A DNA stretch of 64,000 nucleotides from JAGWBJ01 sp964291465 (GCA_964291465.2 OZ219942.1:62001-126000), one strand, 5' to 3'. Counted from the first letter of the stretch, positions 8,500-18,246 are shown. The notes: generated by a model from the letters alone, not told the origin. Program-made: numbers and translations.

Positions 8500-10049
8500 A
8501 TGGCTTCATCGTTGGTACGGGGAAAGTACGTCATCTGCAAGGTAACTGGCCCCGACTCCGCCGAGGTGGTGGCCGACGGGGCGCTGTTCCAAAGGGACGG
8601 CGAGATCGTCGAGATAGGGGACTACGAGCAGCTCAGGGCCAACCACCCCGACGTGGAGGTCATCGGCTCCCCGCGATACGTGGTGATGCCCGGGCTGGTC
8701 AACGACCACTTCCACGTGGGCCTGACCCCCTTCCAGCTCGGCGCCCCCGACCTCCCCCTGGACCTGTGGGGCCTGGTGACCATGGGCAGGGCCTACGCCC
8801 GGCGACTGGACCCCTACCTGGACCAGATGTACGGCGCGGTCCAGATGATCGAATCGGGCACCACCACGGTACAGGCCATACACGGGTCGAACAGGGGTGC
8901 CCGGCCCATGAACCCTGAGGCGGCGGACAGGGCCATCACGGCCTTCCAGGAGTCGGGCATGCGGGTGTCCTACTGCCCCGCCGTGGCGGACCAGAATTCC
9001 CTGGTCTCCCTGGGCACCGAGGCCGGCTTCGCCGCCACGCTTCCCCCGGAGCTGGCGGAGCGGTTCACGTCGTTCATGGCGGCCAGCTACCGGCCCGTCG
9101 AGGAGACGATAGAGTCCTTCGAGGAGATCAGCGAACGGTGGGGCAACCGCTACGAGCGGGTCCGCCTCACCCTTGCCCCCAGCAACGTCCACCGGTGCTC
9201 CGACGAGCTGCTGGTGGCCTTCAGGGAGCTGGCCAACAAGCACAAGACCGGGATACACATCCACCTGCAGGAGAGCATATACCAGAAGCTGGAGGGCCTG
9301 CGGGCCTGGAACAAGACCCCCCTGCAGCACCTGAACGACCTGGGATTCCTGGGCCCCGACGTGGTCTGCGGCCACAGCGTCTGGGTCACCGACGAGGATA
9401 TAGAGGTGATGGCGGCGACGGGCACCAACGTGTGCCACAACGCCAGCTCCAACCTCCGCATCTCCAGCGGCATCGCGCCCATAGGGAAGCTGCTCCGGAA
9501 GGGCGTCCGGGTGGCCATAGGCAGCGACGAGGCCGGCATCAACGACGACAAGGACCTGCTCCAGGAGATGCGCCTGGTGCAGAAGATCCACAAGGCCCCG
9601 GGGTGGAGACCGTTCCCCCCACATCCTACCAGGTGTTCCAGATGGCCACGGAGAACGGTGCCTACGCGAGCTGGTTCGGCGACAGGGTGGGCACGCTGGA
9701 GCCCGGCAAGCGGGCCGACGTCGTGCTCCTGAGCCTGGACAGCATCGAGGAGCCGTACCTGGACCCCGAGGTGTCCATCGTGGACGCGGTGGTCCACAGG
9801 GGCACCAAGTGGGACGTGCACACGGTGCTGGTCGACGGGGAGGTGGTCATGCGGGACCGCAAGCTGACCAAGATCGACAAGGAGGGCCTCTACCGGGAGC
9901 TGAAAGAGGTGCTCAACAGGCCCAAGACCGACTACCAGATCGAGATGCGGGACATGACCGACCAGCTCATGCCCTACCTGAAGCGGTTCTACGAGGGCAC
10001 CATACCCGAGGGCATGACACCCCACACCGTCTACAACGCCAGCCAGTAA
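8500..10049 (+). CDS. ATZ/TRZ-type amidohydrolase (paralogue 3, frameshifted)
   Basis: Third paralogue, ATG after AAGGGAG. The frame breaks near 9603: CCCCGGGGTGGAG reads PGW, whereas the paralogue at 2611 has PGVEN, and adding one G to the G-run restores PGVETVPPTSYQVFQM. The corrected protein is 516 aa, ending MTPHTVYNASQ like paralogue 2 (LTPHSVYNSRY). Metal motifs NDHFHVG, HIHLQES, CGHSVW and GSDEAG are all in the first part; the C-terminal composite-beta domain (PGKRADVVLL) is in the second. Loss of one G in a homopolymer is a common assembly error, so the gene may be intact in the cell. Probably co-transcribed with the 6912 gene. Confidence 0.8.
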
Positions 10050-10088
10050 CGGCCGACGGCAGGCGCGTCGCCAATCGTGATGGTAAGC

Positions 10089-10117
10089 TTGACGCTCCTA
10101 CGAACTGGCTGTATCCT
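10089..10117 (+). promoter_or_regulatory. Promoter for the binding-protein gene at 10158
   Basis: TTGACG (10089-10094), 17-nt spacer, TATCCT (10112-10117). The same hexamers and spacing recur at 62478. Confidence 0.7.
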
Positions 10118-10157
10118 AGTATCCGCTTGACTCGGATTTGATTCTATGGAGGAAGCA

Positions 10158-12374
10158 ATGTCGCGTGTTTTGCGGGCCGGTTGGAAGTGGCTACTGTTGG
10201 GAGCGTTGCTGGCTGTATTTGTCGTAGGCGCGGCCTGCGGCGAGGACCCGACTCCGGCGCCAACGCAAGCCCCCGGCATAACGTCGGCGGACGTAGAGTC
10301 GGCAGTCAGGGCCGCCGTCGGTGAGGCTGTCGGAGAAGCAGTCGGTGAGGCCGTTGGCGAAACCGTGTCCGCTGAGGAGATCGCGGCTATGGTCAACGAG
10401 GCCGTCGCCGGGATCGACATCCCCGAGGGCGTGTCCGCCGACGACGTCAGCATGCTGGTGAACGAGGCCGTCCAGGGCATCGAGATCCCCGAAGGCGTAT
10501 CCGCCGAAGAGATCGACAGAATGGTCAAACAGGCCACCGCTGACGCCGTCGCGGGGGCGGAAGCGGGCGTCACCTCAGAGGAGCTGGCGATGGCCATCGA
10601 CCAGGCCGTGGCCGACGCCGTGGCCGACGCCGTAGCCCAGGCCTCGGAGATCCAGATAGAGGAGATACTGGACCGCATCGCGACCCCGGTGGCCATGGCC
10701 GAGGCGGCCCCGGTGCCCGACTGGGTGGGGCGGGGCAAGTACGGCGGGACGATAAACTTCGCGTCCACCTCGGACCCGGGGTTCATCGACCTGCACTTCT
10801 CGGCGAGCATCAACTCCGGCCTGACGGTGGCCGGCAACCGGTTCAACCAGCTGGTGGAATTCAACCCCGTCAACGCCAGCGAGGTCATCGGCGACCTGGC
10901 GACGACCTGGGAGACGAGCCCGGACGGGCGCGTCTACACCTTCACCATCCACCCCGACGCCAACTGGACCGACGAGGCCCGCACTCCCGTGACGGCCGCC
11001 GACGTTGTGTTCAGCCTGGACCGGGTGGTGGACCCGGACGCGATCAGGCCGCGGGCCGGAGCCGCCCTGAAGCCCTTCTACGCGCCGGGCAACTCCAGAG
11101 TCATCGACGACAAGACGGTGGAGGTCACCATCAAGTTCCCCTCCGCCGCCTTCCTGCCCTGGCTTGCCTTCGACTACGTGAAAGTGTACCCCAAGCACAT
11201 CGTCGAGAACCTGACCCAGGACGAGGTCAACTGCTGCTACGAGAACCTGGTGGGCTCTGGCCCCTGGATGTTCAAGAACCTGGAGCGGGGAGTCGTAATC
11301 GAGTGGGAGAAGAACCCCAACTACTTCAAGGAAGGCCGTCCCTTCTTCGACGGCTGGAAGGGCATCCTGTTCAAGGACCGGCTCAGGGCCATCTCCGCCA
11401 TGCAGTCGGAGCAGGTGATGGGCTGGACGGCCACCTACCAGAACGCGCCCACCTTCGACGTGTATGAGCAGCTCGAGCAGGACACGGGCGGTAAGCTCAG
11501 GGCTTTCCAGCTCCCGGGAGCCGGCGCGCCCGGAATAATGCTCAACTGGACCAAGCCGCCCTTCGACGACCCCAATGTGCGGAAGGCCGTCATGATGGCC
11601 TTGGACCGCGTCGAGATAATCAAGACGGTGTTCAAGGGAATCGGGCGTCAGGGGACCTTCCTTCCCGGAGGGTCCTCCGTCTCCGAAGCCGAGGCCAGCT
11701 GGCCCGGCTGGAGGTACGTGGACGCCGACGGCAACCTGATCACGACGGACCCAGTGAAGGTCGTGGGCTCCCAGAAGCACCCCGACGACATCGCCGAGGC
11801 CCAGAGGCTGGTGCGGGAGGCCGGATACGAGAACAACTTCGCGGGGGACGTCCTCTCCTTCGACGACGCCGCCAGCGTGAACATGTCCGACCTGATCGCG
11901 AGACAGATGAACGAGACGTTCGGCTGGGACTTGAAGGTGACGGTGCTGGACCTGGCCGCCGCGTCCATCGAGCGCAACGAGGGCCGGTTCGACCTCCACC
12001 AGGAAAGCCACGGCGTCGAGCTGAACGACCCCAACGCGCTGCTGGGCCAGATGTACCTGGCCGGCGGCGGCAGGAACTCCTTGAACTGGCACGACCCGAG
12101 AATAGACGATCTGGCCGAGCGGCAGTCCAGGGCCGGGTCAACGGAGGAGCGCAAGGCGCTGGTGCTGGAGATCGAAGCGATCCTCAGGGACGAGGGCATC
12201 GCCCAGTGGGTGCCCCTGGGCTGGATACCCGTCAACGGGGCCCTGAACGTCCAGATCAGGAACTTCCACCTGCCCAAGGCCAGTGACGTAGGGGCGGCCT
12301 GGAACGTGATCCACAAGAAGGAGCACCTGTGGTACGACCCCGACGCTCAGCCTGACTGGGGTCTGGGACAATAA
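10158..12374 (+). CDS. Lipoprotein solute-binding protein (family 5) with long repetitive stalk
   Basis: 738 residues. ATG 10158 follows GGAGG by 5 nt; an in-frame ATG at 10146 overlaps the Shine-Dalgarno and is less likely. Residues 1-26 are a lipoprotein signal with lipobox VGAAC (C27). Residues about 40-180 are a low-complexity helical stalk: tandem AVGE units, then near-repeats of VSAEEI..MVNEAV.GI.IPEG. The SBP_bac_5 domain occupies about 195-738 (GGTINFASTSDPGF, then FDDPNVRKAVMMALDR). Family role: extracellular capture of peptides or similar solutes. The stalk is unusual for the family and makes the protein 150-200 residues longer than common members. Its likely partners are the permeases at 16354 and 17341; no ATPase is nearby. 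Confidence 0.88.
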   Translation: MSRVLRAGWKWLLLGALLAVFVVGAACGEDPTPAPTQAPGITSADVESAVRAAVGEAVGEAVGEAVGETVSAEEIAAMVNEAVAGIDIPEGVSADDVSMLVNEAVQGIEIPEGVSAEEIDRMVKQATADAVAGAEAGVTSEELAMAIDQAVADAVADAVAQASEIQIEEILDRIATPVAMAEAAPVPDWVGRGKYGGTINFASTSDPGFIDLHFSASINSGLTVAGNRFNQLVEFNPVNASEVIGDLATTWETSPDGRVYTFTIHPDANWTDEARTPVTAADVVFSLDRVVDPDAIRPRAGAALKPFYAPGNSRVIDDKTVEVTIKFPSAAFLPWLAFDYVKVYPKHIVENLTQDEVNCCYENLVGSGPWMFKNLERGVVIEWEKNPNYFKEGRPFFDGWKGILFKDRLRAISAMQSEQVMGWTATYQNAPTFDVYEQLEQDTGGKLRAFQLPGAGAPGIMLNWTKPPFDDPNVRKAVMMALDRVEIIKTVFKGIGRQGTFLPGGSSVSEAEASWPGWRYVDADGNLITTDPVKVVGSQKHPDDIAEAQRLVREAGYENNFAGDVLSFDDAASVNMSDLIARQMNETFGWDLKVTVLDLAAASIERNEGRFDLHQESHGVELNDPNALLGQMYLAGGGRNSLNWHDPRIDDLAERQSRAGSTEERKALVLEIEAILRDEGIAQWVPLGWIPVNGALNVQIRNFHLPKASDVGAAWNVIHKKEHLWYDPDAQPDWGLGQ

Positions 12375-12421
12375 GGCAATCCGATCGGTTGGTGGCCGCT
12401 GTGGCCGAAGAAGACCGGTCT

Positions 12422-12453
12422 CAGGGCTGGGGTCGCCGACCCCAGCCCTGTTT
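12422..12453 (+). terminator. Rho-independent-type terminator after the binding-protein gene
   Basis: A perfect 12-bp stem CAGGGCTGGGGT/ACCCCAGCCCTG (12422-12433, 12439-12450) with a 5-nt loop, followed by only three T residues. It lies 48 nt after the stop codon and may terminate or attenuate transcription ahead of the DUF1800 gene. Confidence 0.65.
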
Positions 12454-12513
12454 GGATGCGTGGCGGGACGGCGTACGGCGCCGTTCGGGTTGAAGGTGGC
12501 ACGAGGAGCCGAG

Positions 12514-13920
12514 ATGACGACGGAAAGCATCGCTCTTATGGCCCATCTGTTCAGGCGGGCCGGGTTCGGGGCCACCATGGAGGAGCTGGAGAGGTATGCG
12601 GCCAAGGGGTACGAGGAGACGGTGGAGGAGCTGCTCCACCCGGAACGCCAACCCGAGTGGGACGAGGAGCGCCTCTTCAGGGACTTCCCCGAGCTGCAGG
12701 ACCGCACGGCCATCGAACCCGGCCAGATATTCTGGACCCACAGGCTGATAGAGACCCGCCGCCCCCTTGAAGAGAAGATGGCCCTGTTCTGGCACGGCGT
12801 CCTGTGCACCGGCGCCGGCAAGGCCGACAACGTCCGCCAGGTCACCATCCAGATCGACATGTTTCGGAGGCTGGGGCTGGGCCGCTTCCCGGATATTCTG
12901 GTGGAGCTGTCCAAGGACCCGGCCATGCTCTACTACCTGGACAACACGGAGAACCACAAGGGGTCCATCAACGAGAACTACGGCCGGGAGCTGCTGGAGC
13001 TGTTCTCCCTGGGCGTCGGCATGGACGGCGAGGCCAACTACACGGAGGAGGACGTCCAGGCGTGCTCCCGCGCCTTCACCGGGTGGGGCATCAAGCCTCC
13101 CCTACCCACAGACCCCTACGGGCCCCACACGTGGACGTTCTACTACGACGCCACGGACCACGACGACGAGGAGAAGACGTTCCTGGGCGAGACCGGGCGC
13201 TGGAACGGCGAGGACGTGATAGATATCCTAGCCCGGCAGCCCGCGACGCGCCGGTTCATCGCCCGCCACCTGTACAACTTCTTCGTCGCCGACGAGCCGA
13301 TCGTTCCCACCTGGAAGGACATCCCGCCCCGGGACCCTCACGCGATAGAGACACTTGAGGGCGTGTTGGTGGAGAGCGACTACGATATGCGCCAGGTCAT
13401 GCGGGCACTGCTGAATTCCGACTTCTTCAAAGACGCCCGCTTCCAGAAGGTCAAGAGCCCGGTGGAGGTGGTGATAGGCACGGTCAAGCAGACGGGGGAG
13501 TTCGCCTCCAACAAGCCCGGGGCCCTGGACCTGGTCATGGAGATGCGGTACATGGGCCAGGACATCCTCAACCCCCCCACGGTGGAGGGGTGGCATACCG
13601 GCAGAGACTGGATCGACAGCGGGACTCTGGTGGAGCGCATCAACTACACCGCGGACCAGATGGGGAACCTGGAGCATCCCGGCGTCCGCTCCATCGTGGA
13701 CCGATTGGCCTCCACGGGGCCGCTGCTGTCTCCCGAGAGCCTGGTCGACGGCTGTCTGGATGTCCTGGGAGGCTACCGGCTGCCTCAGCAGACCCGGGAC
13801 AGGCTGGTCTCACACCTGGCCAAGGGAGGAGACCTGGACACCGCCGGCGAAGAGTTCGGCCAAAGGGTGGCGCAAACGCTCCAGCTCATAGTGGCGACCC
13901 AGGAGTACCAGTTCGCTTAG
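12514..13920 (+). CDS. DUF1800 family protein
   Basis: 468 residues, start ATG with GAGGAG 5 nt upstream; an ATG at 12460 would add 18 poorly conserved residues. Family hallmarks: IALMAHLFRRAGFGATMEEL, the FWHGVLCTGAGKADN block, INENYGRELLELFSLGVG, CSRAFTGWGIK. No export signal is visible. Function is unknown in the family. It opens a cassette with the DUF1501 gene (13999) and NHL gene (15212), then two importer permeases, all on one strand; the same order recurs at 22043-25789, implying the three proteins act together. Confidence 0.88.
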   Translation: MTTESIALMAHLFRRAGFGATMEELERYAAKGYEETVEELLHPERQPEWDEERLFRDFPELQDRTAIEPGQIFWTHRLIETRRPLEEKMALFWHGVLCTGAGKADNVRQVTIQIDMFRRLGLGRFPDILVELSKDPAMLYYLDNTENHKGSINENYGRELLELFSLGVGMDGEANYTEEDVQACSRAFTGWGIKPPLPTDPYGPHTWTFYYDATDHDDEEKTFLGETGRWNGEDVIDILARQPATRRFIARHLYNFFVADEPIVPTWKDIPPRDPHAIETLEGVLVESDYDMRQVMRALLNSDFFKDARFQKVKSPVEVVIGTVKQTGEFASNKPGALDLVMEMRYMGQDILNPPTVEGWHTGRDWIDSGTLVERINYTADQMGNLEHPGVRSIVDRLASTGPLLSPESLVDGCLDVLGGYRLPQQTRDRLVSHLAKGGDLDTAGEEFGQRVAQTLQLIVATQEYQFA

Positions 13921-13998
13921 GAAATCTCTGAACGAGGGGTGCTTCCTTACGGACTAACTCGGCAGGGACTTGTCCAGGCCATGCCTAGGGGGAGACAG

Positions 13999-15138
13999 AT
14001 GGCTACAAACGGCAAAGACCGGGTCCTGGTAGTGCTCCAGCTCTCCGGGGGGAACGACTCCCTGAACACCATCGTCCCGTATGGGGACCCGCTGTACGCC
14101 GACAACCGGCCGTCGTTGAGGATAGCCGAGGAGGACGTGCTCCCCATCGACGATTACATAGGGTTCCATCCCGCGATGGCGCCCATCAAGACCCTCTACG
14201 ACCAGGGGAAGGTGGCGATCATCCAGGGCATCGGGTACCCGAACCCCAACCGCTCCCACTTCCGCTCCATGGACATCTGGCACACCTGCGAGCCGGAGAA
14301 GGTGGGCACCGAGGGATGGTTGGGCCGCGCCATCCGGGAGATCGACCCGCGCTCAGAAAACGTGCTGACGGGGGTCAACTTCGGACGCGGCCTGCCCCGG
14401 GCCCTGGCCGCGCCGGGGATACCCGTGGCGTCGGTGGGCAACCTGGAGACCTACGGCCTGCTGACGGGCATCCAGGGAGAGGACCAGAGGGCGGAGGCGC
14501 TGGACGTGTTCGCCAACATCTACGCTCCGATGATCGGCAGAAGCGAGGTGTCCGAGTATCTCTCCCAGACGGGGACCGACGCCCTGAAGGGGGCTGACAT
14601 ACTGAGGACGGCGCCCGAGAGCTACACCTCCTCCGTGGAGTACGCCGGCAACTCGGTGGCCCAGTACATGAAGAACATAGCCCAGGTGCACCTGGCGGGC
14701 TTTGGCACGCGCATCCTGTACACAACCGCTCCGTACAACAGCTTCGACACACATGCGGGGCAGGCCGGGGTCCACGACCAGCTCCTGGAAAACGTCTCCG
14801 GCGCCGTCCATGACTTCTACGAGGACCTGAGGGAACACCACGCCAGCGAGGAGGTCGTGGTGCTGCTGTTCTCCGAGTTCGGCCGCCGGGTACACGACAA
14901 CGGGTCGGGAACGGACCACGGGTCGGGGGGCACCGCCTTCGTCATCGGCGACGCCGTGGCGGGGGGCCTCTACGGAGAGCACCCGTCCCTGGAGGCCAGC
15001 CGGCTGCTGGAGGGCGACCTCCACTTCAACAACGACTTCCGGGGCACCTACGCGTCGCTGGCGGAGAAGTGGATGGGACTGGAGGCCGCGCCCATCGTCG
15101 GCGGCGTCTTCGAGCAGCCCGACTTCATCAGAGGTTAG
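13999..15138 (+). CDS. DUF1501 family protein
   Basis: 379 residues. The start is placed at ATG 13999 after AGGGGGAG, because the protein then begins MATNGKDRVLVVLQLSGGND like the paralogue at 23548. DUF1501 proteins are alkaline-phosphatase/sulfatase-like in fold. Visible motifs are LQLSGGNDSLNTIVPY, HFRSMDIWHT, FDTHAGQ, LFSEFGRRVHDNGSGTDHGSG and the C-terminal DFRGTYASL. Most family members carry a Tat signal; none is present here, so this copy may be cytosolic. It lies between the DUF1800 and NHL genes. No substrate is known for the family. Confidence 0.88.
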   Translation: MATNGKDRVLVVLQLSGGNDSLNTIVPYGDPLYADNRPSLRIAEEDVLPIDDYIGFHPAMAPIKTLYDQGKVAIIQGIGYPNPNRSHFRSMDIWHTCEPEKVGTEGWLGRAIREIDPRSENVLTGVNFGRGLPRALAAPGIPVASVGNLETYGLLTGIQGEDQRAEALDVFANIYAPMIGRSEVSEYLSQTGTDALKGADILRTAPESYTSSVEYAGNSVAQYMKNIAQVHLAGFGTRILYTTAPYNSFDTHAGQAGVHDQLLENVSGAVHDFYEDLREHHASEEVVVLLFSEFGRRVHDNGSGTDHGSGGTAFVIGDAVAGGLYGEHPSLEASRLLEGDLHFNNDFRGTYASLAEKWMGLEAAPIVGGVFEQPDFIRG

Positions 15139-15211
15139 GGGAGAGCACACGGTCGGGAGGGGCGGCGTGGCAGGGTCTCCGAGAATGGCAGACCGGAGCG
15201 AGGATACGTAG

Positions 15212-16201
15212 ATGGTCAGCGTGCACTTTGGCGTTACCAGCAGGGCGTTCAACTACTCTCACACCGTCGGTCGCATGACTTTCTTCGGGGAGGGGTTCAG
15301 GCACCCCATGGACATAGCCGTCGGCAAGGACGGCCGCATCTACGTGCCCAACCGGTCGAGGCAGGACAGACCCAACGGGGTACGAGTGACCGTGTGCACG
15401 GTGGACGAGGAGTTCCTGTACCAGTTCAGCGCCTTCGGGGCCGAAGACGGCCAGCTTACGTGGCCCGTCTCCATCGCCCTGGACAGCACGGAGAACATCT
15501 ACGTGGCGGACCAGTGGCTGAACCGCATCAGCATCTTCAGCAACGGCGGGGACTTCCTCGGCAAGTGGGGCGCAGCGGGGAGCGGCGATGGGGAGCTGGA
15601 CCAGCCCTTCGGTATGAGGTTCGACTCCCAGGACCATCTGTTCATAGTGGACAGCCGCAACGGCCGAATCCAGAAATTCACCAAGGACGGGCGCTTCCTG
15701 GCCAAGTTCGGGGAGCCGGGAAGCGGGCCCGGCCAGTTCGACCTTCCGTGGGGCATAGACTTCGACCGGGAAGGCTACCTGTACGTAGCCGACTGGAACA
15801 ACCACCGGGTCCAGAAGCTCACCCCCGAGGGAGAGTACGTCTCCGAGCTCGGCATCCACGGCAGCGGCGCCGGAGAGTTCCACAGGCCATCGGGAGTGGC
15901 AGTAGACGCGGACGGCGACATCTACGTGGCAGACTGGGGCAACCACCGTCTCCAGGTCTTCACCTCCGACGGCCGTCACATAAGCACGTTCACCGGAGAC
16001 GCCACCCTCTCCAAGTGGGGCGAGCTATCGCTGGAGGCGAACCCGGACAAGGCGTGGCAGCGCAACCTGGTGAGAGACTTCGAGCCGGAGAGACGGTTCT
16101 GGAACCCGGTGGCGGTGGCCGTCGACCCCGAGAACCGGGTGCTGGTCGCCGACTGCATGCGCCACCGCCTGCAGGTCTATCGCAAGATATATGCCTCCTG
16201 A
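15212..16201 (+). CDS. NHL-repeat beta-propeller protein
   Basis: 329 residues; ATG after GAGGATACG. The N-terminus FNYSHTVGR.TFFGEGFRHP and the insert FTGDATLSKWGELSL are shared with the 4183 and 24752 proteins. Five or six NHL blades are readable, each ending in patterns such as YVADWNNHRVQKLTPEGEY. No signal peptide or membrane helix. Third gene of the DUF1800-DUF1501-NHL cassette; a permease gene follows on the same strand after 152 bp. Probably a ligand- or protein-binding propeller; the enzymatic alternative (a lactonase- or lyase-like six-bladed propeller) cannot be excluded. Confidence 0.87.
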   Translation: MVSVHFGVTSRAFNYSHTVGRMTFFGEGFRHPMDIAVGKDGRIYVPNRSRQDRPNGVRVTVCTVDEEFLYQFSAFGAEDGQLTWPVSIALDSTENIYVADQWLNRISIFSNGGDFLGKWGAAGSGDGELDQPFGMRFDSQDHLFIVDSRNGRIQKFTKDGRFLAKFGEPGSGPGQFDLPWGIDFDREGYLYVADWNNHRVQKLTPEGEYVSELGIHGSGAGEFHRPSGVAVDADGDIYVADWGNHRLQVFTSDGRHISTFTGDATLSKWGELSLEANPDKAWQRNLVRDFEPERRFWNPVAVAVDPENRVLVADCMRHRLQVYRKIYAS

Positions 16202-16256
16202 TAGGATGTCCTGGACGGATGGCCGAGGTCCCCGAGACAGCCACTGATACGGAGAG

Positions 16257-16285
16257 GCCCCGAAGTCCGCGCGACCCGGGGCTTT
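16257..16285 (+). terminator. Weak terminator-like hairpin after the NHL gene
   Basis: Stem GCCCCG/CGGGGC (16257-16262, 16277-16282) with a 14-nt loop, followed by TTT. It separates the cassette from the permease genes but is weak enough to allow read-through. Confidence 0.3.
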
Positions 16286-16353
16286 AGGGGAGCCCGGGCG
16301 ACCGGGCAGCGGCCCGGCCAAGTGAGAGCGGTCTCCAGACAGATGGGCTAGCA

Positions 16354-17316
16354 TTGAAGACGTACATCATCAAACGGCTGCTGCTGTTCCCGCCCACCGT
16401 GGTGATAGTCACCCTGCTGGTGTTCTTCATCATGTGGATCGTGCCTGGTGACGCCGCGATAGTCATCCTGGCCGGCGAGGGAGGCGAGGCGGGAGTCAAC
16501 CAGGAGGACCTGGAGAGGCTCAGGAAACAGCTGGGCCTGGACAGGCCCGTCTACATCCAGTACGGAGACTGGGTCTGGGACCTTGTCAGGGGAGACATGG
16601 GGGACTCGGTCTACTACAAGATACCCGTAATGGACGAGCTGAAGGGGAAGTTCCTGGTCACCCTGGAGCTGTCCGTAATGGCCATCCTGATGTCCGCCGT
16701 CCTGGCCATCCCCATCGGGGTGCTCTCCGCCGTGAAGCAGGACACCATCTTCGACTACGGGGTTAGGACGTTTACCCTGGCCGGCATCGCCCTGCCCAGC
16801 TTCTGGGTGGGCATACTCATTGTGGCGGCCCTCACCTTCTGGTTCGATTGGGCGTTGCCTCCGCTGCAATACCAACCGCCTTGGGACGAGCCGTTGACCA
16901 ACCTGCACCAGCTAATCTTTCCGGCGATGGCGCTGGCCTTCGGGGAGCTTGCCTTTGCTGCCCGGATCACGCGCTCCACCATGCTGGAGGTCATGCGGGA
17001 CGACTACGTCAGGACCGCCAGGGCCAAGGGGCTGTCCGAGCTGGCGGTGATCGGACGGCACGCCCTGAAGAACGCCCTGCTGCCCGTGGTCACCGTATCG
17101 GGCTGGCAGTTTGGCCGTCTTCTGGGGGGCGTGGTGGTCATCGAGCGGATATTCCTGGTGCCCGGGGTGGGCAGCTTCCTCATAGACGCGATAGTCCACC
17201 GGGACTACACCGTTATCCAGGCGATCATGGTGATGGTGGCCGGCCTGATCCTGGTCCTGAACCTGCTGATCGACGTCCTGTACGGCTGGCTGGACCCCAG
17301 GATCCGGTATGCGTAA
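16354..17316 (+). CDS. ABC transporter permease, DppB/OppB type
   Basis: 320 residues from a TTG start, the only start compatible with the conserved N-terminus (KTYIIKRLLLFPPTVVIVTL); the nearby ATG at 16342 runs into a stop. It shows the GDAAIVIL motif, six expected membrane helices and the EAA loop DDYVRTARAKGLSELAVIGRH. Same family as 531-1490. It most likely works with the permease at 17341 and the binding protein at 10158, the two being separated by the DUF1800-DUF1501-NHL cassette; that interleaving suggests a functional link between import and the cassette. Substrate unknown. Confidence 0.87.
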   Translation: MKTYIIKRLLLFPPTVVIVTLLVFFIMWIVPGDAAIVILAGEGGEAGVNQEDLERLRKQLGLDRPVYIQYGDWVWDLVRGDMGDSVYYKIPVMDELKGKFLVTLELSVMAILMSAVLAIPIGVLSAVKQDTIFDYGVRTFTLAGIALPSFWVGILIVAALTFWFDWALPPLQYQPPWDEPLTNLHQLIFPAMALAFGELAFAARITRSTMLEVMRDDYVRTARAKGLSELAVIGRHALKNALLPVVTVSGWQFGRLLGGVVVIERIFLVPGVGSFLIDAIVHRDYTVIQAIMVMVAGLILVLNLLIDVLYGWLDPRIRYA

Positions 17317-17340
17317 GCCGAGCTCACGGTCAGGTTGGCA

Positions 17341-18246
17341 ATGATAGGTCAGAGAGCCGCAGCCCTTCCCAACGCCCGGTCAGCCTTGTCCTGGCTACCC
17401 GGGGCGGCGGGTCAGGTAGCCGCGTTCTGCAAGAGGAAGCCCCTGGGGGCCCTGGGAGGGGTCCTGATCACCTCCATGGGCCTGATCGCCATCCTGGCGC
17501 CGATCATATCGCCCCACGACCCCTACGAGGTCTACGTGGACTACGTCGAGAACCCTCCGTCCAAGACCTTTCCCCTGGGCACCGACAACCTGGGTCAGGA
17601 CGTCCTCAGCCGGCTGTTTCACGGGGCCCGGCTCTCCCTCAGAGTTGGACTGCTCAGCGTGCTGATCGGCATAACCGGCGGCTTCGTGCTGGGCATCGCC
17701 ACGGCCTACGCGGGAGGGGCCGTCGACCTCGCCTTCCAACGGCTCATCGATTCGATGATCGCCTTTCCCAGCGTAATCCTGGCCATGGCCATCATGGCCG
17801 TGCTGGGGGCCTCGGTCACCAACGTGGTCATAGCCCTGGTGTTCGTGTTGATACCGCCCGCGGTCCGGGCCATCCGCTCCCAGGTGCTGAGCCTCAAGGA
17901 GATGGACTACGTGCTGGCTGCCAAGGCAGTGGGTTGCTCCCCCCTGCGAATCATGGTCCGGCACATCGTGCCCAACTGCTTCGCCATCTACATCATCCTG
18001 GCCACCATCACGCTGGGGTTCGCCATCATCGTGGAGGCGTCCCTCAGCTTCCTGGGAATAGGGGTACCCGCGGGCACGCCCACTTGGGGAGGCATGCTCA
18101 CCCAGGCGTCCCAGCAGCACATCAAGACGGCTCCATGGGTAGCCATAGCTCCGGGCGTAGCCATATCGGTGGTGGTGTTCTCGGTCAACTGGCTCGGCGA
18201 CGCCCTGCGGGACGTGCTGGACCCGCGGCTTCGGGGCGCCGACTAG
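17341..18246 (+). CDS. ABC transporter permease, DppC/OppC type
   Basis: 301 residues from ATG 17341 (a TTG at 17335 is an alternative). Hallmarks: KRKPLGALGGVLITSMGLIA, ISPHDPYE, LGTDNLGQDVLSRLFHGAR, the EAA loop EMDYVLAAKAVGCSPLRI and the terminal GDALRDVLDPRLRGAD. It closely resembles the 1516-2436 permease. Follows the DppB-type gene after 24 nt. No ATPase genes follow. Confidence 0.87.
   Translation: MIGQRAAALPNARSALSWLPGAAGQVAAFCKRKPLGALGGVLITSMGLIAILAPIISPHDPYEVYVDYVENPPSKTFPLGTDNLGQDVLSRLFHGARLSLRVGLLSVLIGITGGFVLGIATAYAGGAVDLAFQRLIDSMIAFPSVILAMAIMAVLGASVTNVVIALVFVLIPPAVRAIRSQVLSLKEMDYVLAAKAVGCSPLRIMVRHIVPNCFAIYIILATITLGFAIIVEASLSFLGIGVPAGTPTWGGMLTQASQQHIKTAPWVAIAPGVAISVVVFSVNWLGDALRDVLDPRLRGAD

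Noticed and set aside
9590..9615. Programmed ribosomal frameshift in amidohydrolase 3
   Set aside because: No slippery heptamer with a following stimulatory structure is evident, and the intact paralogue needs no frameshift; a lost G in a homopolymer is simpler.
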